From contig SUVR01000004.1 in the NCBI GenBank assembly GCA_015061915.1, forward strand, positions 1 to 64,000: DNA of 64,000 nucleotides, given 5' to 3'. A program made the position numbers and the translations under genes. Shown piece after piece: positions 18,209-26,467 of the stretch (the first letter of the stretch is position 1; each line of letters begins with the position of its first letter). Source of the stretch: Lentisphaerota bacterium. GTDB lineage: Bacteria > Verrucomicrobiota > Lentisphaeria > Victivallales > UBA1829. The notes beneath the pieces are model-generated. The model was not told the origin of the DNA, searched no databases, and saw only the letters and a program-made list of their open reading frames with translations.

Positions 18209-18931
18209 ATGACGATGAAAAAAATGAAAATATGCCGTTTTACCATTCTGGAAATGCTGGTCGCAATGGGGCTGCTTTCCGTGATTATGTTCGCCCTGCT
18301 CTCCATGCTGGACCAGTCCCAGAAAGCTATGACCAAAGGTGTCAGCCAGATGGACGTGGTGGAAGAAGCAAGAGCAGTGCTGGACCAGATCGAAAATGAT
18401 GTCACTTGCGTCGACTATAAAAATGCCGTTGAAAAAGACAGACGCAGCAACGATCCGCTGCAGTTTGCCCTGAACAACGTTCTGGTCACAAAAGATGGCT
18501 CTCTGGAACTTTACACCACACGGGCGGGCCGTCTCCCCCGGTTCTGCAAAGTCCTCTACCGGAAGTCCGGCCATAACCTGATTATGGAAACAAAAACCTA
18601 TGATGAAAAATATCACTCCTGGGTTGAGGAAACGGACCGCACCCTTCTGACCAATGTGCTTGCGTTCAATGTGGATGTGGAACGTTATTCCAATCTCGGC
18701 GAGTACAAATACCCCAAAAAGGTCACCATTGAGCTGCAGTTGCTGGATGACGAAACCCGTAAACTCGGCTATAAAAACATTCAGGATGCAGAAAAGAAAA
18801 AGATCAACGAGGAAGAGATCAAGCGCAAGATCGGTACCGACGCCTACAAAGCCCGCGCCGCCCGTTTCTCCCGCGTCGTTTCTCTTGAGCCGCCCGAATC
18901 CATTTCTGACTCCGATACCACGAAAGACTGA
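18209..18931 (+). CDS. Pseudopilin-like protein, GspJ type (Verru_Chthon cassette C-like)
   Basis: 240 residues with the prepilin motif RFTILEMLVAMGLLSVIMFALL. Phe at +1 and Glu at +5 are kept, but Arg stands at -1. The wording 'LEMLVAMGLLSV' is typical of GspJ/PilW-type minor pilins. The C-terminal third is highly charged. GAGGAAAGGCGG precedes the start, 15 bases after the previous stop. It probably pairs with the GspI- and GspK-like products on either side. Confidence 0.74.
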   Translation: MTMKKMKICRFTILEMLVAMGLLSVIMFALLSMLDQSQKAMTKGVSQMDVVEEARAVLDQIENDVTCVDYKNAVEKDRRSNDPLQFALNNVLVTKDGSLELYTTRAGRLPRFCKVLYRKSGHNLIMETKTYDEKYHSWVEETDRTLLTNVLAFNVDVERYSNLGEYKYPKKVTIELQLLDDETRKLGYKNIQDAEKKKINEEEIKRKIGTDAYKARAARFSRVVSLEPPESISDSDTTKD

Positions 18932-18940
18932 GGTACTCCT

Positions 18941-21900
18941 ATGATGAATAGAAAACAAAAATCCAAGTTCAATATCCTCCGCAGAAACCGGGGCTTTGCG
19001 ATTCTCTGCGCACTCGGCGTCCTCTCGGTGGTTCTGATCGTTGTTATGCTCTTTGCATCCCGTGCAAAAGTCGCTTCCAATATTTCTGCCATCCACCTGG
19101 AGAATCAGGCGGCACGCACACTGGCAAAGTCTCTCGTCCCGCGGATCATGCTCACGATCAACAAATCACCGGAAGTGCAGGACCAGATCCTGTACTCCTC
19201 CATCTACGACCACGGGAATACAGAACTGAACAAGAATTACAGCAGCGATAATCTCTATTCCTATGACTGGCTCTGGAAACTGGAACACCCTGCTCATATC
19301 AAGTTCACCCCCACCGAACGGGAAAGCGATGGTACTGTCAAGGAGATGGGGACGTTTGTGTTTTACAGCAACGAAGACAAAACACACGGTCCGAAATTTG
19401 ATGAAACAAAACCCTATGTCCCCACCTGGCAGTACATTCTGGATGCCCCGCACCCCGATGACGAAGAAAAAGTGGATAGCACCCTGCAGGGAGAGCGGAA
19501 CGCGATCGCACGCTTTGCATTCATTATCATCCCCCGGATCGCACACCTTGATCCCAATGCGATCGCAAACCATACCCTCTGCCAGAAACTTTCCCTCGGC
19601 TCTGCAAATGTGGCTGGGATCTCGCACGATACTTGCAGAAAGTGCGCAAGAAAACTGGGTAACTCCCCCGCTGAACTGATGTTCGGCCCGCCGCCCGACG
19701 CCCCTGCAGAACTGAAAAATTACGGGGAAGGATACTTTATCGAAAGCCCGCTCGCTAATGCGTTCGTCGAAAATCAGAAAATCAAATGGGCGACCATTCA
19801 GGAATTCTGCGTTGACTTCGGTATCACTCCGCCCGGTCTGGATGCAGGCGATCAGGAAGTCGATCAGTATATCAACGACAAAAATACCGTCACACGCTTT
19901 ATGGAAATCGATAACGCCGGTGACCGTGAAGCGTACTGGAGCGATGACGGCGACCCCGATGAAGAAGATCCGGATGATTCCAGTAAGCAGCTCGGCGAAA
20001 ATGACGGTGTCCGGGATCCCAGAGAATTCTATCACCGCTTCAATATGAGAAGAACAGACTGGGAAAACCTGACCGTTTCCGACATCAAAAAGGATCCTGT
20101 TGAATGGAGCGATCTCGGTCAGAAAGAACCCTCCATCACCGGCAGCGGCGACCGGAACAACCACAACACCGGCGGGATCCCCTGGCTTGCAAACTGGAAA
20201 GATAAAGGCGATTGGGGGAATGCGGACGATACCAGAGATCAGGTCATTGCAAACCTGCTCAACTTCTGCTCGCCGCCTACCAGAAAAGTCGTCTCCGATG
20301 TGGATCCCGAAAACTGGAAGTCCAACGAACCCAAATACACCGGTCTCAAGCGGACCCTCTACATCAACGAATATTTCTATGATATCAATTTCACCGCAAC
20401 CGCTGAAGTCAACTACGATTCCAACGAAGACAAGACCTACGTGGATGCCACCTACAATTTCAACAGCGAATTCATGGTCGAACTGGTGGATATGTATCTC
20501 AACACCCTCGGAGATAACAAAAACAACCCGGTCGAATTCAAATCTACGATGAAAGCTTCGGATTTCTCCAAGTATAAACCCGAAGTCTACGGTACGCTCT
20601 CCTTCGAGTATATGAATCCGGATTCCGGCGCATGGGAATCGAAGTCCTACACCATTGACGGCGATCTCGGCGGCCTTGACTTCAAACGCTTCGAGGATAC
20701 CGAAAAAACGAAAATCGAGACGATCGCCGAACGGGATAAAAAATACGGCTATTACGGTTATTTTACCGATAAATCCGAAGAATTCAATTTCGGTTACGAG
20801 AAACCGGGCAATGTTTCTAAAGATGATGTTTTCAACAACATGAAGGTTCGGAAAGTCAAGATGAACGTTGACAAGATCATCCTTTACCGGACACCCACGG
20901 ATGATGAAATGAACTACATCAACGGCTCCAGCGATGATCCGAAATACAAAACATTCCCCAAAGGTCTGACCGGAAACAAGGAATATGTGGACTGCTCTTA
21001 TCCTGCTCACACATACAACTCCATGATCGCCACATTCAAGGTCGGCTCGTCCGATGGTACGACGATGTTCGCAGTCCTGGGGAATGGTGAAGCGACCGAC
21101 CCCCGTCAGAATCTGCGCAAGAAAGACTGGGAAGGAAACCTGACGGTCAAAACCGCAAAAACGGTAACAGAACACACTCAGACAAAAAATACGCTTTCCA
21201 CAATGCCGGTCGTAGACTATTCCGCCGGCGGGATACCGATTTATACGCACGGAAAAAATGACTCCCTTTCAAAATCAAATCCCAGAGTCAAGAAAAGCAA
21301 TAACAACACCCATGACTGCGAAGCCACGGATGATCCCAGCTGGAAACTTTCCAGTGGGGTCAAGGTCGAACCGACCTCCTTCGACTCCCACATCTCCACC
21401 GCCTTCATCCGTCATGCGGTCCTGAGAAGAGTCGATAACAAGAAGGATAGCGACTCACAGTATCCCCTCGTGGAACACCCCATGGAATCTCTCTGGGAAC
21501 TGGGAGCCATTCACCGCGGCTCAAAATGGCAGACTCTGAACCTCAGTAAGTCTCCGGAATACACTTCCGCCAAAGACTTCATCAAGAAAGGTGCAGGCGA
21601 TTATGAAGACGGCGATGGTCCGATCCTTGATCAGGTCAAAATGACGAATGACTGCCTCACCTTCGGCAAAGTCAACCTGCTCCGTCATGTTGACTCCGAA
21701 ATCCGTAATACGGTGATCGGTGCTCTTTTCCGGGATATGCCGGTTCATCGCTACGGCTTCTACACCAGCCAGGGCTTGAACAATTCCGGGATCGAAGATA
21801 ACACCCTCTTCCCCAATAAATCCTACCGTGATGCCCAGGTCCGTATTCACGATAAAAACGACCCGGCATCCGGCAAGAGTGAAACCAGCGTTGATGCAGA

Positions 21901-22549
21901 TACCATCGGCAAGTGGCGGCATTTGTCTTATGTTGCCGCGCTTTACGACGTTCTCTACGGCGATGCCGGCAATGAAAACTACTTGAGCAAGGAGAAAAAA
22001 CTCTGGCGCAGAACCGACTTCCTGGCAGCTCCGAAATCGAAGGGCGGCGCACAGGACGATGAGGTGACTTCCGACATCCTCTATCCCATCCGTCAGCAGG
22101 CAGATGGATATATCACGGACGCCATGGAAGAACAGATCATCGGCAGAACGGTCAACCTGATGAAGATCGACTCCGCTGTCAAAGGCGCAACTGCGATCCT
22201 GGTCGTCCAGACTCTGAAAGACTCCGGAAACAATGTCACGGTCTTCCGCGACTGGAACAGCGACGGCAAAATCTCTGCTGCCAACAAGGCGAGCGATGCC
22301 GAAAAAGAAAGTATGATCGGACAGCTTCAATCCGGGTATCGCCGGTTCACTGATCTGGACGATGATGATAAGCCTTTCTATCAGCCACCGGATCATAACA
22401 CCGAAAGAGTGATGACAGGTCCCCGCGGTAAGGGTACTTATCAGAACGGCGCGGATACCATCACCGGCGAAACAAAGGTGATTGTTACCCTCGACTTCGA
22501 CACAGCAACTCAAAAATGGAAAATGGTCAAGTATGAATATGCGGAATAA
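18941..22549 (+). CDS. Giant GspK-like protein (Verru_Chthon cassette A-like)
   Basis: 1202 residues, against roughly 300-350 for GspK. The N-terminus is pilin-like: RNRGFAILCALGVLSVV, with Gly-Phe at the cleavage point and Cys instead of Glu at +5. Lack of Glu5 is a feature of GspK/PilX-type tip pseudopilins. The remainder is a large Asp/Lys/Tyr-rich extracellular region without recognised domains. It contains acidic runs (near residues 330-350 DDGDPDEEDPDD) that could bind calcium. GAGGT precedes the start, 9 bases after the previous gene. In Verru_Chthon cassettes protein A is the very large member, which fits. Confidence 0.75.
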   Translation: MMNRKQKSKFNILRRNRGFAILCALGVLSVVLIVVMLFASRAKVASNISAIHLENQAARTLAKSLVPRIMLTINKSPEVQDQILYSSIYDHGNTELNKNYSSDNLYSYDWLWKLEHPAHIKFTPTERESDGTVKEMGTFVFYSNEDKTHGPKFDETKPYVPTWQYILDAPHPDDEEKVDSTLQGERNAIARFAFIIIPRIAHLDPNAIANHTLCQKLSLGSANVAGISHDTCRKCARKLGNSPAELMFGPPPDAPAELKNYGEGYFIESPLANAFVENQKIKWATIQEFCVDFGITPPGLDAGDQEVDQYINDKNTVTRFMEIDNAGDREAYWSDDGDPDEEDPDDSSKQLGENDGVRDPREFYHRFNMRRTDWENLTVSDIKKDPVEWSDLGQKEPSITGSGDRNNHNTGGIPWLANWKDKGDWGNADDTRDQVIANLLNFCSPPTRKVVSDVDPENWKSNEPKYTGLKRTLYINEYFYDINFTATAEVNYDSNEDKTYVDATYNFNSEFMVELVDMYLNTLGDNKNNPVEFKSTMKASDFSKYKPEVYGTLSFEYMNPDSGAWESKSYTIDGDLGGLDFKRFEDTEKTKIETIAERDKKYGYYGYFTDKSEEFNFGYEKPGNVSKDDVFNNMKVRKVKMNVDKIILYRTPTDDEMNYINGSSDDPKYKTFPKGLTGNKEYVDCSYPAHTYNSMIATFKVGSSDGTTMFAVLGNGEATDPRQNLRKKDWEGNLTVKTAKTVTEHTQTKNTLSTMPVVDYSAGGIPIYTHGKNDSLSKSNPRVKKSNNNTHDCEATDDPSWKLSSGVKVEPTSFDSHISTAFIRHAVLRRVDNKKDSDSQYPLVEHPMESLWELGAIHRGSKWQTLNLSKSPEYTSAKDFIKKGAGDYEDGDGPILDQVKMTNDCLTFGKVNLLRHVDSEIRNTVIGALFRDMPVHRYGFYTSQGLNNSGIEDNTLFPNKSYRDAQVRIHDKNDPASGKSETSVDADTIGKWRHLSYVAALYDVLYGDAGNENYLSKEKKLWRRTDFLAAPKSKGGAQDDEVTSDILYPIRQQADGYITDAMEEQIIGRTVNLMKIDSAVKGATAILVVQTLKDSGNNVTVFRDWNSDGKISAANKASDAEKESMIGQLQSGYRRFTDLDDDDKPFYQPPDHNTERVMTGPRGKGTYQNGADTITGETKVIVTLDFDTATQKWKMVKYEYAE

Positions 22550-23393
22550 GAAATTTTCACTCCGGCGTTCCGGGATCATCCTGTTGGCTGCCGTGACTTT
22601 GTTTGCCATCGTTCTTCCGCTGGATGCCCAACAGCGCAACCGGAGAACACGGAAGAAAGAAATCAAAGTTCCGGAAACGGCTTTGGAATGTCCTTACACG
22701 AAGGAAGCGATTGAAAAGAAGCTCAACCACTTCAACACCTGGATCAATGCCTGGGCGGAAGCGTGCGAGAAAAAAGATTTCAACCAGCTGCGCAGTTCCT
22801 GGGAGAAATTACTGAAAAATCCCCAAAAGTATATGCTCAGCGATATGAAACCTGCGGTTTTTGTCAAACGGGAGCAGCCGGATGAAAAGAAAAAGAAGCA
22901 GGAAAGAAAACGGAAGAAGCAGGAAGAAGTGGAAGCCCCGGCAGACTCCTCCGTGGAACAGCTGAAGGCGGAAGGAACCTTCTACTATCTGACAGTACAC
23001 GATTTTCAATCCTATTACGGTCCCTTCGGAATCTTTCTGAAGTTCCCTGCACTGACGGACGATCTTCAGGAAGCAACGCGATTCGATAAAGAGGCTTTTC
23101 TGCGTTACGACAGCGTGATCCGGAACCTGAAAAAGGTTTTGGAAAAAATGGATGACCTCCGGCAGCGGAATGCCAGTATGGCAGATTTCAAAAAGGTCTT
23201 TGAAACGGAATTTAAACCGGCTCTGAGAGCCGCCGTCCGTGCGTATGAGCTGCTGCAGCAGACAAAGCGGATGACATCAGAAAAACGCATTGCGCTCGAA
23301 GAAAAGAACAGAGAGCGCAGAAGAAAGGCTTTTATTGCAAAAGCAAAACGCGAATCGGAGCAGAAAAAAGATCAATCAAAACAGGAGCAGTGA
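22533..23393 (+). CDS. Basic exported coiled-coil protein of the pseudopilin cassette
   Basis: About 286 residues with a Sec-type signal (IILLAAVTLFAIVLPLDAQ, cut after DAQ) and a mature part very rich in Lys, Arg and Glu, with KKKKQERKRKKQEEVE-like runs and a probable coiled coil at the C-terminus. No pilin motif and no recognised domain. Starts at 22533 and 22539 lie inside the end of the GspK-like gene; a longer frame from 22482 would bury the signal peptide and is less likely. Its position between the GspK- and GspH-like genes suggests a dedicated structural or chaperone role, which is inference only. Confidence 0.7.
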   Translation: MNMRNKKFSLRRSGIILLAAVTLFAIVLPLDAQQRNRRTRKKEIKVPETALECPYTKEAIEKKLNHFNTWINAWAEACEKKDFNQLRSSWEKLLKNPQKYMLSDMKPAVFVKREQPDEKKKKQERKRKKQEEVEAPADSSVEQLKAEGTFYYLTVHDFQSYYGPFGIFLKFPALTDDLQEATRFDKEAFLRYDSVIRNLKKVLEKMDDLRQRNASMADFKKVFETEFKPALRAAVRAYELLQQTKRMTSEKRIALEEKNRERRRKAFIAKAKRESEQKKDQSKQEQ

Positions 23394-23396
23394 TAT

Positions 23397-24191
23397 ATGG
23401 CAAGTAAGAGAACATACTGTTTTTTGCGTAAACGGAATTTTACGCTCGTGGAACTGATCGTGGTTATGATCATTATGACCATGATGCTCGTTGTGGCACT
23501 GCCCGCTTTCACCCATTTGGGAAAAGGATATAAACTCACAGAAGCCGCACAGGAAGTCAACGGACAGATTTCCATCGCAAAATCATACGCCATTGCAAAT
23601 CATTGTTATATGGCAGTGGTCTTCCCCCAGAAAAGTGAACTGGACAGCCTTGCCGGATCGGAGACAGCAAAAAAAGATTCCCCGCTCACCGGATTTTATA
23701 ATGCTTCCTGCCGCATTGCTCTCGTGACAAAACGCAGCAGCGGGGAATACGAATTTGTGATGTGGAAACCGGACAGCAACTGGGTCATCCTGCCGGAAAA
23801 TACGATCATCGGAGTCGACAGCGGCGACTTCGGAACGATGAACAAAAAACTGAAAAATGTCCGGCTCGGCGATTTGATCAAACTTTACAAAGCATCCCCC
23901 TCTGATTCGGAAATCCAGCAGGTCCTCGATATTGAGCGCTACATCGTCGTTACTCCGGATGGACAGCTCGCCATGGATGGCAACACCACGTCCCCGAAGA
24001 TCTCGGACAGTGACGATGTTGCGGCAGATACCAATAAGGTCATCCGGATCCGCATGACGGAAGGCGCTTATAACAGAAGCAAGGGAGATATCCTGTATTT
24101 TGAACGTACCAAAGGACAGCAGGTGTTCCAGTATGTGGAATTTGACCCGCTGACCGCACGCGCAAACTACCGGGAATATATCAATGAATAA
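23397..24191 (+). CDS. Pseudopilin-like protein, GspH/FimT type (Verru_Chthon cassette D-like)
   Basis: 264 residues with the prepilin motif RNFTLVELIVVMIIMTMMLVVALPAF (Phe+1, Glu+5, Asn at -1). A GspH-like helix follows, with the phrase AAQEVNGQISIAKSYAIAN that is typical of GspH/FimT ('L...l..aRseAi.r'). It completes an H-I-J-K-like minor-pseudopilin set with the three genes before it. AGGAG lies upstream of the start, 3 bases after the previous stop. No peptidase, assembly ATPase or secretin gene is in the window, so those would have to be supplied from elsewhere. Confidence 0.78.
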   Translation: MASKRTYCFLRKRNFTLVELIVVMIIMTMMLVVALPAFTHLGKGYKLTEAAQEVNGQISIAKSYAIANHCYMAVVFPQKSELDSLAGSETAKKDSPLTGFYNASCRIALVTKRSSGEYEFVMWKPDSNWVILPENTIIGVDSGDFGTMNKKLKNVRLGDLIKLYKASPSDSEIQQVLDIERYIVVTPDGQLAMDGNTTSPKISDSDDVAADTNKVIRIRMTEGAYNRSKGDILYFERTKGQQVFQYVEFDPLTARANYREYINE

Positions 24192-24226
24192 TATGAATCA
24201 TGTGAAATAATAAAGGTTGTGAGATT

Positions 24227-26467
24227 ATGCGTTTTCAATGTCCTCTCTGCTCCGGAATCGTTGCAGTTGACAACTCCGCACTCGGAATTAAAGTGCAGTG
24301 CGGTCACTGTTCCGGCGTGATTGATGTTCCCCAGTCAAGGGTCGCTCCCGGTGCGATCGTTGCTGACTTTATTGTCCAGAAAGAACTGGGCAGAGGCGGT
24401 ATGGGTATCGTTTATCTTGCACATCAGATTTCCCTGGATAGACCGGCTGCGCTGAAAGTCCTTTCTGAAAATTATGCAAACGACGCACAATTTGTCGGTA
24501 ACTTCATCAAAGAAGCGCGCGCGGCTGCAAAATTGAATCACCCCCATATCGTACAGGCATACGCCGTCGGCGAAGATGAAGGGATCTTCTATTTTGCAAT
24601 GGAAGATATCGACGGCAAGACGATGAAAGAGGTTCTCAAGGAGCAGCAGTTGATCCCCTCCGATCAGGCATTGCTGATCGTGCAGCAGATCGCCGAAGCG
24701 CTGGATTATGCGTGGCGGGAACAGAAACTGATCCACCGGGACATCAAACCGGACAACATCATGCTCACCAACAGCGGCAGAGCAAAACTTTCCGACCTGG
24801 GGTTGGCAAGTGTCGCCGGTGAAGTCGATGAAAGCAATGCAGATGAAGTTATGGGAACCCCCCAGTACATCAGCCCTGAACACCTGACCGGCTCCCCGAT
24901 GGATGTCCGGAGCGATATTTACAGTCTCGGCGCAACCTTCTACCATTTTGTTACAGGCACCTTCCCCTACCAGGGATCTACTGCGATGGAGATCGCTCAG
25001 CAGCATCTTACCGGTACGCTGATCCCACCCGATGCCGTCAATCCGGACATCCCGGAAGATGTTTCTGCGATTATTATGAAGATGATGGCACGGACTCCCT
25101 CGGAACGTTATCAGAGTACAGAACAGCTGATCGATGATATCCGGACAGCCCGTCACGCCGTTGACGGCGTTACGGCAACGATCCAGCTTCCCGCACCCGG
25201 AACGGCACCGAAGCCGGCAAAAAAGACCGGCGGTCTGCGACTTGCGACCAATCACACCTCCGGCAAGCAGTTGACCTTGAAGAAAAGCGGCACGGCAACC
25301 GCCACCAATATGAAATTGACCGGTGTCGCTCCCGGAAAAAAAGCCGGCAAAAAAGGAAAATCCAACAAAAAACTCGTGATCGGTCTCTGCGCAGGGATCG
25401 GCGGGGTGCTGCTCCTTGCCGGTGCGGCTGCTGCAGCGATCCTGTTGATGCCGGGAGATCAGGCAGAAGAAGTGGTGCAGGAAACCGCAAACATTCCGCC
25501 TCCGCCGCCGGAACCCTCCGAACTGGAAAAAGCGCTGAAAGAATTTAATGCAAAAGCCCTGACCGCAACGAATAAAACCGAGTTGCTCGGCGAATGTGAA
25601 AATCTCATTCTGCAAAAAACGGACAACATGAATGAAGCCGAACTTCAGGCATACGAAAAAATGCTGGCGTTCTATCATGATGCGGAAGAAGTCCTTTTGA
25701 AGGCTGCCCGTGAAAATGCGGCGGCTGCACACAAGGGGAAACTGCAGGCGGAAGCCAAACGCATTGCGGATGAAATCGCAGCAAAAATGCGCAAGGAAAA
25801 AGAGGAACGGGAACGCAAAGCGGCGGAAGCCCGGAAAGAACAGGAACGCAAAGCGGCAGCTGCGGCATTGAAAGCAAAACGGGATCAGGCAACAAAAGAT
25901 CTGGCAGAACTGAAGAAGACATCTGCAGCGGCGATCGTTGAGGCCTGCAGCGGTGATGACCCGGCAGCGAATGCCGCCGCCGTGGAAAAAATCCTGACTG
26001 CAGCCATTGAAAATAAATACAAAGAGGAAATAGACGAAACGATCCAGCCTCAGGTGGAAGAACTGAAAACCTGGGCGGAAGGATTGCAGCAGAGTTTCCG
26101 GAACGGGGCAAAAATTGCGGATCTGATGCGGGGCAAGGATAAAGAACTGGATGACCTGGTGGTTCCGGCTCCCAGTAAAAAGAAACAGAAGATCAAGATG
26201 AACTATCAGAATGCCAAAGTCGGGATCACGGTCGGCGGGATTCCGTTGGATAAATTCCTGAAAATCAAAAACAACCGGGTCTATATTCCTTTTGTCATTA
26301 CGGCAGTTGCAGAAAAGATTGAGGCGACCGGAGATCTCTGGGCATACAAAATGCTCTCGAACGAAAAACGGATGCCGAAAGATCTGGATACTTCCAAGAT
26401 CACTGAACTGAAAAATATCGCCGGGATCGCTGCAGAAGAAGAATCCGGCGATGACGGGGACGAATGA
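24227..26467 (+). CDS. Transmembrane Ser/Thr protein kinase with N-terminal zinc ribbon
   Basis: 746 residues. A zinc ribbon comes first (CPLC at 5-8, CGHC at 25-28), then a PknB-type kinase domain (about 45-310): GRGGMGIVYLA, ALKVL lysine, HRDIKPDNIML and GTPQYISPEHL. The metal-binding DFG is DLG, a common variant in bacterial kinases, so the enzyme should be active. One membrane helix (about 383-407) separates it from a 340-residue extracytoplasmic part rich in Ala, Lys and Glu, probably a long coiled coil. It follows the pseudopilin genes by 35 bases, which suggests that it senses or regulates that structure. Confidence 0.9.
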   Translation: MRFQCPLCSGIVAVDNSALGIKVQCGHCSGVIDVPQSRVAPGAIVADFIVQKELGRGGMGIVYLAHQISLDRPAALKVLSENYANDAQFVGNFIKEARAAAKLNHPHIVQAYAVGEDEGIFYFAMEDIDGKTMKEVLKEQQLIPSDQALLIVQQIAEALDYAWREQKLIHRDIKPDNIMLTNSGRAKLSDLGLASVAGEVDESNADEVMGTPQYISPEHLTGSPMDVRSDIYSLGATFYHFVTGTFPYQGSTAMEIAQQHLTGTLIPPDAVNPDIPEDVSAIIMKMMARTPSERYQSTEQLIDDIRTARHAVDGVTATIQLPAPGTAPKPAKKTGGLRLATNHTSGKQLTLKKSGTATATNMKLTGVAPGKKAGKKGKSNKKLVIGLCAGIGGVLLLAGAAAAAILLMPGDQAEEVVQETANIPPPPPEPSELEKALKEFNAKALTATNKTELLGECENLILQKTDNMNEAELQAYEKMLAFYHDAEEVLLKAARENAAAAHKGKLQAEAKRIADEIAAKMRKEKEERERKAAEARKEQERKAAAAALKAKRDQATKDLAELKKTSAAAIVEACSGDDPAANAAAVEKILTAAIENKYKEEIDETIQPQVEELKTWAEGLQQSFRNGAKIADLMRGKDKELDDLVVPAPSKKKQKIKMNYQNAKVGITVGGIPLDKFLKIKNNRVYIPFVITAVAEKIEATGDLWAYKMLSNEKRMPKDLDTSKITELKNIAGIAAEEESGDDGDE

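Noticed and set aside
17273-21250. Long minus-strand frames (17273-19096 and 19166-21250) opposite the pseudopilin cassette
   Set aside because: The plus-strand genes have prepilin signals, ribosome sites and tight spacing. The opposite frames have none of these.
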